A stretch of DNA of 64,000 nucleotides from an uncultured Rickettsiales bacterium (GTDB taxonomy: Bacteria; Pseudomonadota; Alphaproteobacteria; Rs-D84), in contig URSG01000003.1 of NCBI GenBank assembly GCA_900550565.1, forward strand, positions 1 through 64,000, written 5' to 3'. Positions 33,601 through 42,349 of this stretch are shown one piece after another (position 1 is the first letter of the stretch; each line of letters opens with the position of its first letter). The notes under the pieces were generated by a model. It searched no databases and was not told the DNA's origin. It saw nothing but the letters and a program-made list of their open reading frames with translations. The translations under genes and the position numbers were made by a program.

Positions 33601-33954
33601 CTAGTCTTGGATAATCCAACCGCGTGCGATTGCGGCCTCGCCGATGGTTTGCATTGCGCGTCGCCATAAATCAGCAGCGCGATTTTCGGCCCAAATATAT
33701 TGATGTGGTGCGCGTCGTCGGTCGCCGAATTCCTTCATCACAGATAATTGTTCATCAGATAATTTTCCACACAGATATAATTTTGTTATCAGCGTTTCCA
33801 CATCTACCAGTTCTGCAACACGACGCGTGGCGCAATCGCGCGGTCGCATAAAACCATTACGAACAGACTTTGAATACAGAAACCAAAACCACATTTGTTC
33901 TGCATTGTGAAATTTTTCCGGTGCATATTCTGGTTGATTGTGTTGTGCTGTCAT
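33601..33954 (-). CDS. Conserved-looking hypothetical protein, 117 aa
   Basis: The protein is Trp- and Arg-rich (EQMWFWFLYSKSVRNGF near residue 18; KEFGDRRRAPHQYIWAENR near 73), suggesting a helical nucleic-acid or protein-binding role, but I cannot name the family with certainty. No membrane segment. CCAAGGAGAAAAAA precedes the ATG, a good ribosome-binding site. A promoter-like pair TTTACT, 17 bp, TATACA lies upstream on the minus strand. It forms a two-gene unit with the 115-aa gene. Confidence 0.75.
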   Translation of the reverse strand: MTAQHNQPEYAPEKFHNAEQMWFWFLYSKSVRNGFMRPRDCATRRVAELVDVETLITKLYLCGKLSDEQLSVMKEFGDRRRAPHQYIWAENRAADLWRRAMQTIGEAAIARGWIIQD

Positions 33955-34067
33955 TTTTTTCTCCTTGGCTAGGTGTTATTTGATAAATCCAGGATTTAAT
34001 TCCTGTGTTATGATGTATAGTCCAATGATTGACACTAGTAAAACATTACAACCTTTGGTTGAAATCA

Positions 34068-34085
34068 GAATCGGAAATCCGATTC
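34068..34085. repeat. 18-bp perfect inverted repeat
   Basis: GAATCGGAAATCCGATTC lies in the 237-bp gap (33955-34191) between the 117-aa gene and the virB10 end. It lacks an adjacent T-run of terminator length, so it could be an operator. The rest of the gap holds the 117-aa gene's promoter and the terminators of the vir operon. Confidence 0.5.
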
Positions 34086-34135
34086 ATTGCGTGATTTTTG
34101 ATTTGTAAAAACGAATCGCGCAAAAAAACAAAAAA

Positions 34136-34190
34136 CGCGCCATTTGGCGCGCAACGTTAAAAAAATCCCCACATATTTGTGGGGAATTTT
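34136..34190 (-). terminator. Tandem terminators of the virB8-9-10 operon
   Basis: First on the minus strand: CCCCACA/TGTGGGG with seven T (34159-34190). Second: CGCGCC/GGCGCG (34136-34151) followed by a T-rich run. Double termination suggests that read-through into the neighbouring genes is avoided. Confidence 0.8.
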
Positions 34191-34191
34191 T

Positions 34192-36576
34192 TTACAAGAT
34201 TGGTGGGAAACAATCACCACCGGTTTCTGGGCAACAATTAAATCCTTGGTCGCCCATATCTGTATATATTTCGCCCGTGCAACATCCGTTTGCATCAGGT
34301 GTCGTCCCGTCTTCACAGGTAATTACAGCCTGGGCGGTGTCTTCTTCCTTTTTGGCCGCCTGGAACGGATTTTGAATAGAGCCGTCTTCGTTATATTTCA
34401 GTCCCAAAACGTTTTCATTGTATGATTTGGTGCCGACGCCCCCTGTGCTGGCAATACTGTTAGAATTATTCGCGTCTTGTTGATTCTGGTATATTGCCGC
34501 CTGGCGCACGTTGTTGATTGCCTGGTAATTCAGTGATTTGCAATACGTCAACACGGTGCGGTAATCGTATCCAGCCTCGTATATTCTTTGTGGTGTATCT
34601 TTGTCGGAATTTATTGTCCACATATTGTCTTTGCCTTGGATGCAATATTGGCTTAAATCAAACGACCGAACCTGGCCAGTCCACGAGCCATCGTTGTAAT
34701 CGGCCTTGCCACTGTGTTGCCAGTTAGGCCGTTTGTTCCGATCGCCTTTTTGTGAACTTGCCTTAACTTTGGCCACAGAACATATTTTATCACTTTTTTC
34801 GCCACATGTGATAACCAAATCGGCGGGTGAAAATACCGTTATACGTGTGCCGGCCGCGATTGAAAATGGTGGCACGGTATTGTCCAGCATATCCACAATA
34901 AACTTTTGGGCAACCTGGTTCCAGGCGGTGATAATTTCATTTTTTGCCAATTCAGATGAACGCACGGTGCCAGATTGCACAACCGTATTGTTGTCCAAAT
35001 CAATTTGATTCACAAATTTATCGGTAATTGGCGCAATCATATTCACCGCCGCCGGCACAACCGCGGTCAGCAATGGCAATACCATTTGTTCAATATAATC
35101 TGTGCTGCCATATCCGGGAACGCCCGCGCGTCCCTGTGAATCGCCAGAAAATGGATCTTCATTTGAATTACCTGTAAAGTTAAATTCAACACCATTTGGT
35201 AAAATAAATTGATACCAGCGAATATCCATACGACCAACAGTTTTATATGGCCCGGGAATTTCACCCGTGACATATCCTAATAACAGTGTTCCGGCCGGGA
35301 TTACAACCGTGCGGCCATTGTCAGAATACACATTACGGTCAACCGTTGCGCGTACGGGTAATGATCGCGCACCCTCTTTATACAACGATGGGTCGGCGCG
35401 AACCTCGGACACAATGGTGGCCGGAATCGGTTTATATTGACGTAACACAAACGTGCGGTCATACGGGTCAGACGAATAAAATGCGTCCCCACTGGTTCCG
35501 ATATGAACATCGCCAGAATTGTCGCGCATTGTGATACCACCACGAAAACGGTCGGCGGTTTCAGCCCCCGTTGCAGATGCAGACATCTGTTCAATTTCAT
35601 CGGTTGTCAGTTGGTATGCACGATTTTTAACGCGCGTCACCGGATTAGACAACTGGGGCAATGCGCCACCGGCACTGGCGTCAGTGTATCCGATGTGTTC
35701 GGCATCTGTGCCAATCTTTTTCCCAGGTGTTTTTATATCGGTAATTATACCACTGTCTGGATTATAGACGCCCGTTGGATTGTTGCATTTTTTATCAGAA
35801 AATGGGTGGAAATAATACGCGCCACGTTCGGGACGAATCCAACCGATTTGTGTGCCGTTTGCATCATAGCCCGGGAATGCAAATTCAGAACACGGCGTAG
35901 ATGGGGTATCATCTGCCACTTTTGTGTTGTTGTGGTCGTTGTCTGCGAACGGGTCGGCCGGTGCCAGTGTTTCAACCTGTTGCTTGATTTCCTGTTGAAC
36001 AGGTTTTGGCGCAGGTTCTGGTGTTGGTTCGGCCGGCTGTTTAATTTCAGGCGCAACCGACGATAACACCAAAATCAGTTTTTCTGCGTTTGACATTTTT
36101 TCCGGCTGGTGTACGTCGTGCCAGTCAATGAATAACGCCAGTGTTTTGCTGTCCATTGCCACAGTTGGCGCGTATTTCAGCGTGATATTGCAACCGGTCA
36201 CCTGGTTTATTTCGGCCATTTTTTTACAGGTTTCTTTGATGTCCAGTCCAGCAATTTGGTCGTGATAACGCACGTCTTTGATTTTAACCGGCGCTGTGGC
36301 CTTGACGTTCAGTTGAATTTCTTTGGTGGTGCCAACCGTGACATCTGTCCAGGTCAATGTATTTTCAGTCCAATCTTCTGGTGGGGTGGCGGCGACAATC
36401 AACTTGATTGGTGCCTCGTCCGCGGTATTTTGAACGCCCGATGATTTGCCACGTCCCCCCAGCAACAGAATCAACAATACCAGCACGACGATAAACGCCG
36501 CCACCATCAATATCCACTGGATATGCTTTGGGGTTGTTTTACGAATTTCTGTAATTTGCTGTTTGATAGCACTCAT
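34192..36576 (-). CDS. virB10: VirB10/TrbI-like type IV secretion core protein, 794 aa
   Basis: Spans both membranes in type IV secretion core complexes. One N-terminal membrane helix (about 20-41, IQWILMVAAFIVVLVLLILLLGG in pieces), then a periplasmic beta domain and a Pro/Glu-rich linker near 190-215. The VirB10 core covers about 380-590: LPVRATVDRNVYSDNGRTV, VIPAGTLLLGYV, and GRMDIRWYQFILPNGVEF. The C-terminal 200 residues are extra and end in a Cys cluster (CCTGE...NCCPETGGDC). The family is usually 380-450 aa, so this is an enlarged version. ATG at 36576 fits AGGCGG; a GTG at 36585 is less likely. Confidence 0.9.
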   Translation of the reverse strand: MSAIKQQITEIRKTTPKHIQWILMVAAFIVVLVLLILLLGGRGKSSGVQNTADEAPIKLIVAATPPEDWTENTLTWTDVTVGTTKEIQLNVKATAPVKIKDVRYHDQIAGLDIKETCKKMAEINQVTGCNITLKYAPTVAMDSKTLALFIDWHDVHQPEKMSNAEKLILVLSSVAPEIKQPAEPTPEPAPKPVQQEIKQQVETLAPADPFADNDHNNTKVADDTPSTPCSEFAFPGYDANGTQIGWIRPERGAYYFHPFSDKKCNNPTGVYNPDSGIITDIKTPGKKIGTDAEHIGYTDASAGGALPQLSNPVTRVKNRAYQLTTDEIEQMSASATGAETADRFRGGITMRDNSGDVHIGTSGDAFYSSDPYDRTFVLRQYKPIPATIVSEVRADPSLYKEGARSLPVRATVDRNVYSDNGRTVVIPAGTLLLGYVTGEIPGPYKTVGRMDIRWYQFILPNGVEFNFTGNSNEDPFSGDSQGRAGVPGYGSTDYIEQMVLPLLTAVVPAAVNMIAPITDKFVNQIDLDNNTVVQSGTVRSSELAKNEIITAWNQVAQKFIVDMLDNTVPPFSIAAGTRITVFSPADLVITCGEKSDKICSVAKVKASSQKGDRNKRPNWQHSGKADYNDGSWTGQVRSFDLSQYCIQGKDNMWTINSDKDTPQRIYEAGYDYRTVLTYCKSLNYQAINNVRQAAIYQNQQDANNSNSIASTGGVGTKSYNENVLGLKYNEDGSIQNPFQAAKKEEDTAQAVITCEDGTTPDANGCCTGEIYTDMGDQGFNCCPETGGDCFPPIL

Positions 36577-36600
36577 ATTAAACACCGCCTGCCAAATCAG

Positions 36601-38133
36601 TTATTGAATACGCACGACACTGCAACTGGCACCGCTGAATTTTAACAACTGGTCGCACAGTTTTTGCGCTGTGTCAATATCAGACATTGGGCCAATGCGC
36701 AGACGATATAAACGCGCCGCGCGTGATGTTGCACCCAAATCACCGACACCTTGTTCGTCAACGGCAAAGAACACCTTGTCCTTGTACGGGGTCAATAAAC
36801 CCATACCGTCATCGCCACTGAATTTCGCCAACAGTCCCGTCCAGTAATCGTCCAGTGCCTTGACCGATGTGTCAGATTTTAATTCTACGGCAACGCCACT
36901 TTGATTGCTGGTAATCAATGGGATATTTGTCTGGGGCAGATAAGAACCAGCCGTCACACGTTCTGTTGGAATCATATTTACGCCCGTCGCGCCCGATGTC
37001 GCCACAGCCGCACCTGGAACAGTTGCAACCGATGCCGGCATATAATAACCAGTGCCAGCGGCGGCGTTTGTATTAGAAATGTATGTCGGTGTTCCTGTGT
37101 TATTCACGCCAGCAGTATTGATTGCGTTTTGGTCCATTGAATACGCGATGTTATTCAATGACTGGCCCGACATCATAGATTGCGCAACGTTCGCTTCGGC
37201 CAATGCCATAACAGACGCCGTGTCTGCAATCAAGAACGGTTTTTCACGCTTTTTAATACATACGATTCGCTGGCCACTGCGCAATACCATATCGCCAACG
37301 GCTTCTACTATCAACAGGCGGCCATCGTCGCCATCTGTGCGGAAACCGACCGGGGATTCGCCACCTTCTACCAGTAATGATACAACCGGACGTTGGGTCA
37401 TTGCGATAACCTTGTCGCCAAAGTCAATGTATGTGAATATTCTGTCGCGCCATACGCGTTCAGGCGCAATGACGTAATCGTCTGGGTTTGGAACGAATAT
37501 ATCCAAATCAAATCTGAATTCAGACGGATCAATTTTCATTGATTTAATCCAACCATAATCTTCGCCGTCGGCACCAACCGTGCTGGCCGTCTTGGGGGCC
37601 TTTTTGAATATAGATGATGCGCCACTGGTCGCGTCGTTCGCGCCCGTTGCACCCGGCAGACTGGTATTGCCGTCCAAAACAACTTCTACCTGGGAATATG
37701 TGATTTCGCTGGAATTTGATGGTTCGCTGCGCAGATAAAATATATACTTGTTGCCAGATTTTCCCGTCACAATCAGGTTCGTATCAGAACCCTGGTTGCT
37801 GGCCGTTGGACTGATAATCATTGTGCGGTCACCCTGGTTCGCCTCTATCGTGAACAGGCCCTGGTTTCCAATGACGGCGTCGGCAATCTGTTCCCCGTTG
37901 GGCAAGGACACCATCGTCACCATACCATTACGTAATTTAATTGGCAAAACGCTGCCCGTGGTCCAAGACAACTGGGCGTATCCGGGTTTCGTGCTGCCTG
38001 CGGCCATATTCGCAGTTGGGTTGTCCCAGGCTTCTTGGACGCCATAGTTCACAGCCGCCGCTGGTGCAATAATGCACATTGATGCCAAGCAAAACACAGA
38101 TATATTTAATTTTATTGCTGTCTTAAAACTCAT
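36601..38133 (-). CDS. virB9: VirB9/CagX-like protein with C-terminal SPOR-like domain, 510 aa
   Basis: Outer-membrane-side component of the type IV core. Signal peptide 1-27 (IIAPAAA). The N-terminal CagX half spans about 28-150 (LPIKLRNGMVTMVSLPNGEQI) and the C-terminal half about 195-300 (FRFDLDIFVPNPDDYVIAPERVWRD, FTYIDFG, GRLLIVEAVGDMVLRSGQRIVCI). VirB9 normally ends here at 250-300 aa. After a Gly/Ala/Thr/Asn-rich linker (300-420), residues 440-510 resemble a SPOR domain: YRLRIGPMSDIDTAQKLCDQLL then ASCSVVRI. SPOR domains bind denuded peptidoglycan, so this copy may anchor the core to the wall. Confidence 0.88.
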   Translation of the reverse strand: MSFKTAIKLNISVFCLASMCIIAPAAAVNYGVQEAWDNPTANMAAGSTKPGYAQLSWTTGSVLPIKLRNGMVTMVSLPNGEQIADAVIGNQGLFTIEANQGDRTMIISPTASNQGSDTNLIVTGKSGNKYIFYLRSEPSNSSEITYSQVEVVLDGNTSLPGATGANDATSGASSIFKKAPKTASTVGADGEDYGWIKSMKIDPSEFRFDLDIFVPNPDDYVIAPERVWRDRIFTYIDFGDKVIAMTQRPVVSLLVEGGESPVGFRTDGDDGRLLIVEAVGDMVLRSGQRIVCIKKREKPFLIADTASVMALAEANVAQSMMSGQSLNNIAYSMDQNAINTAGVNNTGTPTYISNTNAAAGTGYYMPASVATVPGAAVATSGATGVNMIPTERVTAGSYLPQTNIPLITSNQSGVAVELKSDTSVKALDDYWTGLLAKFSGDDGMGLLTPYKDKVFFAVDEQGVGDLGATSRAARLYRLRIGPMSDIDTAQKLCDQLLKFSGASCSVVRIQ

Positions 38134-38172
38134 GCCTGTTTTCCTTACCTTTCTCGTAATACTGTGGACGGA

Positions 38173-38850
38173 TTATTGCCCGTCGTCCAGATAACCCGTG
38201 TCCAGCGGGTCCCCGTTCCCAGATTCAACGCGATATTCTGATACGCGTATCCCCAGTGGGTTGTCCAAACGATCCGACCATTGTAATTCGGTCGTGTCGT
38301 CCATTTGTAATTTCAGTATAATTGTATAATCTTTTTTGGCAGTCTGTCCACCACTATCTTCACAAAAATACTTAAATTTCACGGCGTATGTATCCGATGT
38401 GCGTGGGGTGACCGCGCCGTTTTCAAATTCTACGCTGCAACTGAATTCAAAATCAGGCGTATTGTTCATCAGGGCGTTCCACATATTCGTGCGCGTGAAC
38501 GCGTTATAGACCGCCGGCGTGGACCACGTATGCACGATGCCCGTGACGTCATTGTTCCATTTACGCAACATAACACGACCGTCTGGGACGATTTCGTTGC
38601 GCGCCTTGATATATTCGCGGATAAATGCGCGTTTATACCATTTGACGTTTTCATCATTGGTGGATAATTCGCTGACAATAACCTGTTGATCTTCGCGTGG
38701 TTGCGTCATCAGAAAAAATACCTGGGGCCGATTGAGTGGGAACATTTTATACAGTGTAAAGCCCAACACCCCCAGCACGACAATCGCGCCAGCCAGAACA
38801 AATGTCATCAATCGTGATAATAAAATTGGCGGTTCTATGCGGTCTTGCAA
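38173..38850 (-). CDS. virB8: VirB8-like type IV secretion protein, 225 aa
   Basis: Inner-membrane assembly factor of type IV systems. A single membrane helix (about 14-34, FVLAGAIVVLGVLGFTLY) is followed by the NTF2-like periplasmic domain. The family motif NPLGIRVSEYRVE near residue 199 corresponds to VirB8's conserved NPxG segment. A start at 38850 is a TTG, supported by GAGAGGAAATCA just upstream; there is no in-frame ATG nearby that keeps the helix. It is first in the operon, with virB9 39 bp downstream. VirB4, VirB6, VirB11 and VirD4 are not in the window. Confidence 0.88.
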   Translation of the reverse strand: MQDRIEPPILLSRLMTFVLAGAIVVLGVLGFTLYKMFPLNRPQVFFLMTQPREDQQVIVSELSTNDENVKWYKRAFIREYIKARNEIVPDGRVMLRKWNNDVTGIVHTWSTPAVYNAFTRTNMWNALMNNTPDFEFSCSVEFENGAVTPRTSDTYAVKFKYFCEDSGGQTAKKDYTIILKLQMDDTTELQWSDRLDNPLGIRVSEYRVESGNGDPLDTGYLDDGQ

Positions 38851-38876
38851 TGATTTCCTCTCTCTGTTATTATTAA

Positions 38877-38906
38877 ATCATAGACAAAAAGTGCAGGTGC
38901 GTGCAA
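38877..38906 (-). promoter_or_regulatory. virB8 operon promoter
   Basis: Minus strand: TTGCAC (38901-38906), 18 bp, TATGAT (38877-38882), about 27 bp before the TTG start. Confidence 0.6.
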
Positions 38907-38957
38907 GCAAAAAGTGCGAAAAATCAAAAAAAATCAAATCAGTTTTTCAGATTTTAC

Positions 38958-39031
38958 TTGCGCGTGGCGCGTTAAAATCATATAATGTATGCGCTTTTTC
39001 TGCTTGCTTTTTTGTTCGTGTGTGCTATCCT
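38958..39031 (+). promoter_or_regulatory. Tandem promoters of trpT-secE-nusG
   Basis: P1: TTGCGC (38958-38963), 17 bp, TATAAT (38981-38986). P2: TTGCTT (39004-39009), 16 bp, TATCCT (39026-39031). Both read toward tRNA-Trp. Confidence 0.6.
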
Positions 39032-39087
39032 GGCGCAGACTATCGGAATGGTCACGTGATTGTGCAGGCATAAAAGCGACCAAAAAC

Positions 39088-39161
39088 AGGGGCATAGTTC
39101 AACGGTAGAATATCGGTCTCCAAAACCGCGGATAAGGGTTCGATTCCTTTTGCCCCTGCCA
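39088..39161 (+). tRNA. tRNA-Trp (CCA)
   Basis: Acceptor AGGGGCA pairs with TGCCCCT, the anticodon loop CTCCAAA gives CCA, the T-arm has GGTTCGATTCC, with G73 and encoded CCA. It precedes secE, a common arrangement in bacteria, and is probably excised from the secE transcript. Confidence 0.96.
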
Positions 39162-39219
39162 ATATTTCGCAAAACAGCGATGTTGGTTGTAATGATGGTC
39201 GGATATAGTGGGCGAATTT

Positions 39220-39399
39220 ATGAAAAAAGTTATTGATTATATTAAGTCGGTTCGCGGTGAATGGTTCAAAATTGTATGGCCATCGCGCGATGCTGTTATT
39301 CGTGCAACTATTATGATTCTGGTGTTTTCTGCGATTGCAGCACTGTTTTTCTTTGTGGTGGACAGTGTGTTAAACACGATTGTTGGTTGGATTTTCTAA
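39220..39399 (+). CDS. secE: Preprotein translocase subunit SecE
   Basis: Clamp subunit of the SecYEG channel. The short form (59 aa) has a cytoplasmic amphipathic helix (MKKVIDYIKSVRGEWFKIVWPSR) containing the conserved W-P-S element and one membrane helix (IMILVFSAIAALFFFVVDSVL in pieces). The ATG at 39220 is preferred to a GTG at 39208. It lies between tRNA-Trp and nusG as in most bacteria. Confidence 0.95.
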   Translation: MKKVIDYIKSVRGEWFKIVWPSRDAVIRATIMILVFSAIAALFFFVVDSVLNTIVGWIF

Positions 39400-39424
39400 A
39401 ACAAAACGGGCAAAGGATACGCAT

Positions 39425-39958
39425 ATGGAAGATAAAATGCAATGGTTTGTTGTAAATGTTCATACCGGCTGTGAAGACAAGGTTGCCCGCGGCCTGCGCG
39501 AACAGATTGACAAGCGTCGCTTGAACGCGTTGTTTGGGGAAATTTTGGTTCCAACACGCGAAGTGACAGAAATCAAGGGTGGCAAACGTGTTAAAACGGA
39601 AAAGAAATTCTTTCCGGGTTATATCGTTGTCCAGATGGTTTTGAATAACGAAACGTTTTCGTTGGTAAAACTGATGCCCCAGGTTGTTATGTTCTTGGGT
39701 GCGAAAAACAAACCAATCGCCGTCAGCGAAGAAGAAGCACGTCGCCTGCAAAAACAGGTAGAAGAGGGCGCGATTTCTGTTGAAGACGTAGAATACGAGG
39801 TTGGACAAGAGGTTCACGTTATTGACGGGCCGTTCAATGGTTTCAATGGCATCGTGGCCGAGGTTGATAATCTGAAACAAAAAATGACTGCGACGATTTT
39901 GGTGTTCGGTCGTGAAACCAGCGTTGAATTGGGTTTTGCCGAAGTTGAACGCGTCTAG
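39425..39958 (+). CDS. nusG: Transcription termination/antitermination factor NusG
   Basis: Binds RNA polymerase and links it to Rho or ribosomes. The NGN domain is residues 5-110 (WFVVNVHTGCEDKVARGL, FPGYIVVQM) and the KOW motif near residue 125 (VHVIDGPFNGFNGIVAEVD). 177 aa is normal. AAAGGATACGC precedes the ATG at 39425. Between nusG and rplK are 179 bp without a gene; they contain a CGGCGG/CCGCCG hairpin at about 40081-40111 but no clear terminator. Confidence 0.97.
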   Translation: MEDKMQWFVVNVHTGCEDKVARGLREQIDKRRLNALFGEILVPTREVTEIKGGKRVKTEKKFFPGYIVVQMVLNNETFSLVKLMPQVVMFLGAKNKPIAVSEEEARRLQKQVEEGAISVEDVEYEVGQEVHVIDGPFNGFNGIVAEVDNLKQKMTATILVFGRETSVELGFAEVERV

Positions 39959-40137
39959 GACAGACGTATTGCGCGTGAACGTCGGGAATGGGTTGCAACG
40001 TTGATTTCGGAATTACGGACGCACAAACGTTAAAGAAAAAAAGTTTTCGGGTTTTTGCGAAATGGTTTCGTTAAAAATCCCGGCGGCAGATGCGCCACAT
40101 CGGACCGCCGCACAACCAAAAAAAATGGAGTGAACAA

Positions 40138-40569
40138 ATGGCAAAGAAAGAACTGAAAGGGATTGTCAAATTAGTCGTCCCTGCAAAGCAAGCAAATCCT
40201 GCGCCACCGATTGGGCCTGCGTTGGGTGCTGCTGGTGTGAACATCGCAGAATTCTGCAAACAATTTAACGACAAAACATCTGATAAAGAACCGGGTATGC
40301 CGATTCCATGCATTATCACTGTTTATACTGACCGCAGTTTTGAATTTATTATGAAATTGCCGCCAGTGTCGTATTACATTAAAAAGGCGTTGAAACTGAA
40401 ATCTGGTTCAAAAAAACCGGGTCGTGATTTCGTTGGAACGATTTCCAAAGACCAGGTTAAACAGATTGCAGAAAACAAAATGCCGGACTTGAATTGCTCT
40501 ACCATTGAATCCGCAATGAACATTGTCGCGGGTCAGTGCCGTTCTATGGGCGTAAAGGTGGAGGAATAA
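40138..40569 (+). CDS. rplK: 50S ribosomal protein L11
   Basis: Part of the GTPase-associated centre. [25 protein letters not shown] at the N-terminus is diagnostic, and the C-terminal RNA-binding domain includes [16 protein letters not shown]. 143 aa. The ATG at 40138 follows ATGGAGTGAACAA. Three bases separate it from rplA. Confidence 0.98.
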   Translation: MAKKELKGIVKLVVPAKQANPAPPIGPALGAAGVNIAEFCKQFNDKTSDKEPGMPIPCIITVYTDRSFEFIMKLPPVSYYIKKALKLKSGSKKPGRDFVGTISKDQVKQIAENKMPDLNCSTIESAMNIVAGQCRSMGVKVEE

Positions 40570-40572
40570 GAT

Positions 40573-41247
40573 ATGAAACTGACAAAAAGACAAAAGACAT
40601 GGGCAAACCTGGATACAGACAAAGTGTATTCTTTGGCTGATGCGATTGAAGCCCTGCGTGGTTATACGTCCAAGAAATTTGACGAAAGTTTGGAAATCGC
40701 CATCAGATTGGGCATTGATGTCACCAAGGCTGACCAGAATATTCGTGGTATGTTGTCCTTGCCAAATGGCACAGGTAAAACAGTTCGCGTTGCAGTATTT
40801 ACTGTCAACAGTGCAGACGATGCCAAAAAGGCTGGCGCAGACGTTGTTGGCGGCGAAGAACTGATTGAAAAGGTTGCCGGTGGCGAAATCAATTTTGATC
40901 GCGTTATTGCAACACCAGATATGATGCCAAAAATGTCAAAGATTGCACGTATCTTGGGGCCAAAGGGTTTGATGCCGAATCCAAAATTGGGAACGGTCAC
41001 AAACAACGTTGCCGAAGCAATCAAGGCAGCCAAGGCTGGCCAGATTGAATACCGTGCAGAAAAGAAGGGTATCATTCACGCTGGTATCGGCAAAATGTCG
41101 TTCACAAACGAACAGTTGGTTGAAAACGCAACCGCATTGGTTGACCAGTTGAAAAAGGTAAAACCTGCATCTGCCAAGGGTCAGTATATCTTGGGCGCAT
41201 CTGTTGCGACAACCCAGGGTCCAGGTCTGAAGGTTGATGTAAAATAA
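40573..41247 (+). CDS. rplA: 50S ribosomal protein L1
   Basis: L1-stalk protein and, in many bacteria, a repressor of its own L11-L1 mRNA. It shows LEIAIRLGIDVTKADQNIRGMLSLP and KIARILGPKGLMPNPKLGTV (about residues 115-135). 224 aa is normal. Cotranscribed with rplK. Confidence 0.98.
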   Translation: MKLTKRQKTWANLDTDKVYSLADAIEALRGYTSKKFDESLEIAIRLGIDVTKADQNIRGMLSLPNGTGKTVRVAVFTVNSADDAKKAGADVVGGEELIEKVAGGEINFDRVIATPDMMPKMSKIARILGPKGLMPNPKLGTVTNNVAEAIKAAKAGQIEYRAEKKGIIHAGIGKMSFTNEQLVENATALVDQLKKVKPASAKGQYILGASVATTQGPGLKVDVK

Positions 41248-41458
41248 GTTATGTTCTGGTGTGGTCAATGCCACACTGGAACAAATACAGATTTCTGTCC
41301 AAGACTGATGGTGTTGACAACAACTTAATTCCCATCATAGACAAAGAAAAAATTCTTTGGGGCAGGAACCAAGCCCCATTTCGGGAAACCGAGTGGAAAG
41401 TTTAACAAAGCAGGGATTAGGGGCAATAACCCCGAAATCTGGAAGTAAAGGATAAAAT
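41248..41458 (+). promoter_or_regulatory. rplJ leader (L10-leader-type structured RNA)
   Basis: A 211-bp gene-free stretch upstream of rplJ. It contains GTGTGG/CCACAC (41258-41279), GGGGC/GCCCC (about 41358-41382) and GGGGC-AATAA-CCCC (about 41420-41434). This is the position of the L10 leader, where the L10-L12 complex represses translation. Secondary structure matching was not computed, so the assignment rests on position and hairpins. Confidence 0.5.
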
Positions 41459-41935
41459 ATGAGACGCGAAGAAAAATCAGATTTGATTTCAGCGTTGCAG
41501 TCGTCCTTGAAAGATGCAAACGGTGTTTTCGTTATTGAAAACCACGGTCTGACCGTGAAAGAAATGGAAATCCTGCGTAATGAATTGCGCCCGGTTGTTT
41601 CTGTTTTCAAAGTTGTGAAAAACCGTTTGATGAAATTGGCATTGAAAGATACCGATTTTGAACCTGTGTCCGAAATGATGAAACGTCCGACCGCCGTTGC
41701 AGTTGCAACAGATGGCCTGGCGGTGACCAAGGTTTTGGCAAAGTTCGCCGAAGCGCACCCAAACCTGAGCATCATCGGTGGTAAAATGGACGCAGATGTC
41801 TTGGACAAAGACGGCATTATGCAATTATCCAAACTGCCATCCCTGTTGGAAATCCGTGGCACTATCGCGCGTATCCTGGTGGAACCAGCATCACGCTTGG
41901 CACGTGTTTCAGCAGAGTATGGTAAGAAAAATTAA
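41459..41935 (+). CDS. rplJ: 50S ribosomal protein L10
   Basis: Base of the L7/L12 stalk. The N-terminal part KSDLISALQSSLKDANGVFVIENHGLTVKEMEILR and the VVKNRLMKLAL segment near residue 56 are typical. 158 aa is a little short of the usual 165-175, at the L12-binding C-terminal helix. AAAGGATAAAAT precedes the ATG. Confidence 0.97.
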   Translation: MRREEKSDLISALQSSLKDANGVFVIENHGLTVKEMEILRNELRPVVSVFKVVKNRLMKLALKDTDFEPVSEMMKRPTAVAVATDGLAVTKVLAKFAEAHPNLSIIGGKMDADVLDKDGIMQLSKLPSLLEIRGTIARILVEPASRLARVSAEYGKKN

Positions 41936-41983
41936 TATCAAAATGGCAACATTTTGATTTACCTAAAATAATAGGAGCAAAAA

Positions 41984-42349
41984 ATGGCAGACATTCAGAA
42001 ATTAGTTGAAGAATTGTCAAAATTGACCGTTTTGGAAGCAGTTGAACTGTCCAAAGCGTTAGAAGAAACATGGGGCGTTTCCGCCGCCGCCGCAGTTGCA
42101 GTTGCAGCTGGCCCGGCTGCTGCCGCCGCAGAAGAAAAAACAGAATTTGACGTTGTTTTGGCCGAAATCGGCGCAAACAAACTGGCCGTTATCAAGGCTG
42201 TCAAAGAAATGACAGGTTTGGGGCTGGGCGAAGCGAAAGCTTTGGTTGAATCTGCACCAAAGGCAGTCAAAGAAGCTGTTGCAAAAGATGAAGCCGAAAA
42301 AATGAAGGCTACATTGGAAGCAGCAGGTGCCAAGGTTGAATTGAAATAA
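41984..42349 (+). CDS. rplL: 50S ribosomal protein L7/L12
   Basis: Stalk protein that recruits translation GTPases. It has an N-terminal dimer helix ([22 protein letters not shown]), an Ala-rich hinge, and a C-terminal domain with [36 protein letters not shown] (in pieces). 121 aa, normal. AGGAGCAAAAA precedes the ATG. Confidence 0.98.
   Translation: MADIQKLVEELSKLTVLEAVELSKALEETWGVSAAAAVAVAAGPAAAAAEEKTEFDVVLAEIGANKLAVIKAVKEMTGLGLGEAKALVESAPKAVKEAVAKDEAEKMKATLEAAGAKVELK

Noticed and set aside
34065..34316. Minus-strand 83-codon frame
   Set aside because: It begins inside virB10 in another frame and covers both terminator hairpins and the palindrome; no ribosome-binding site.
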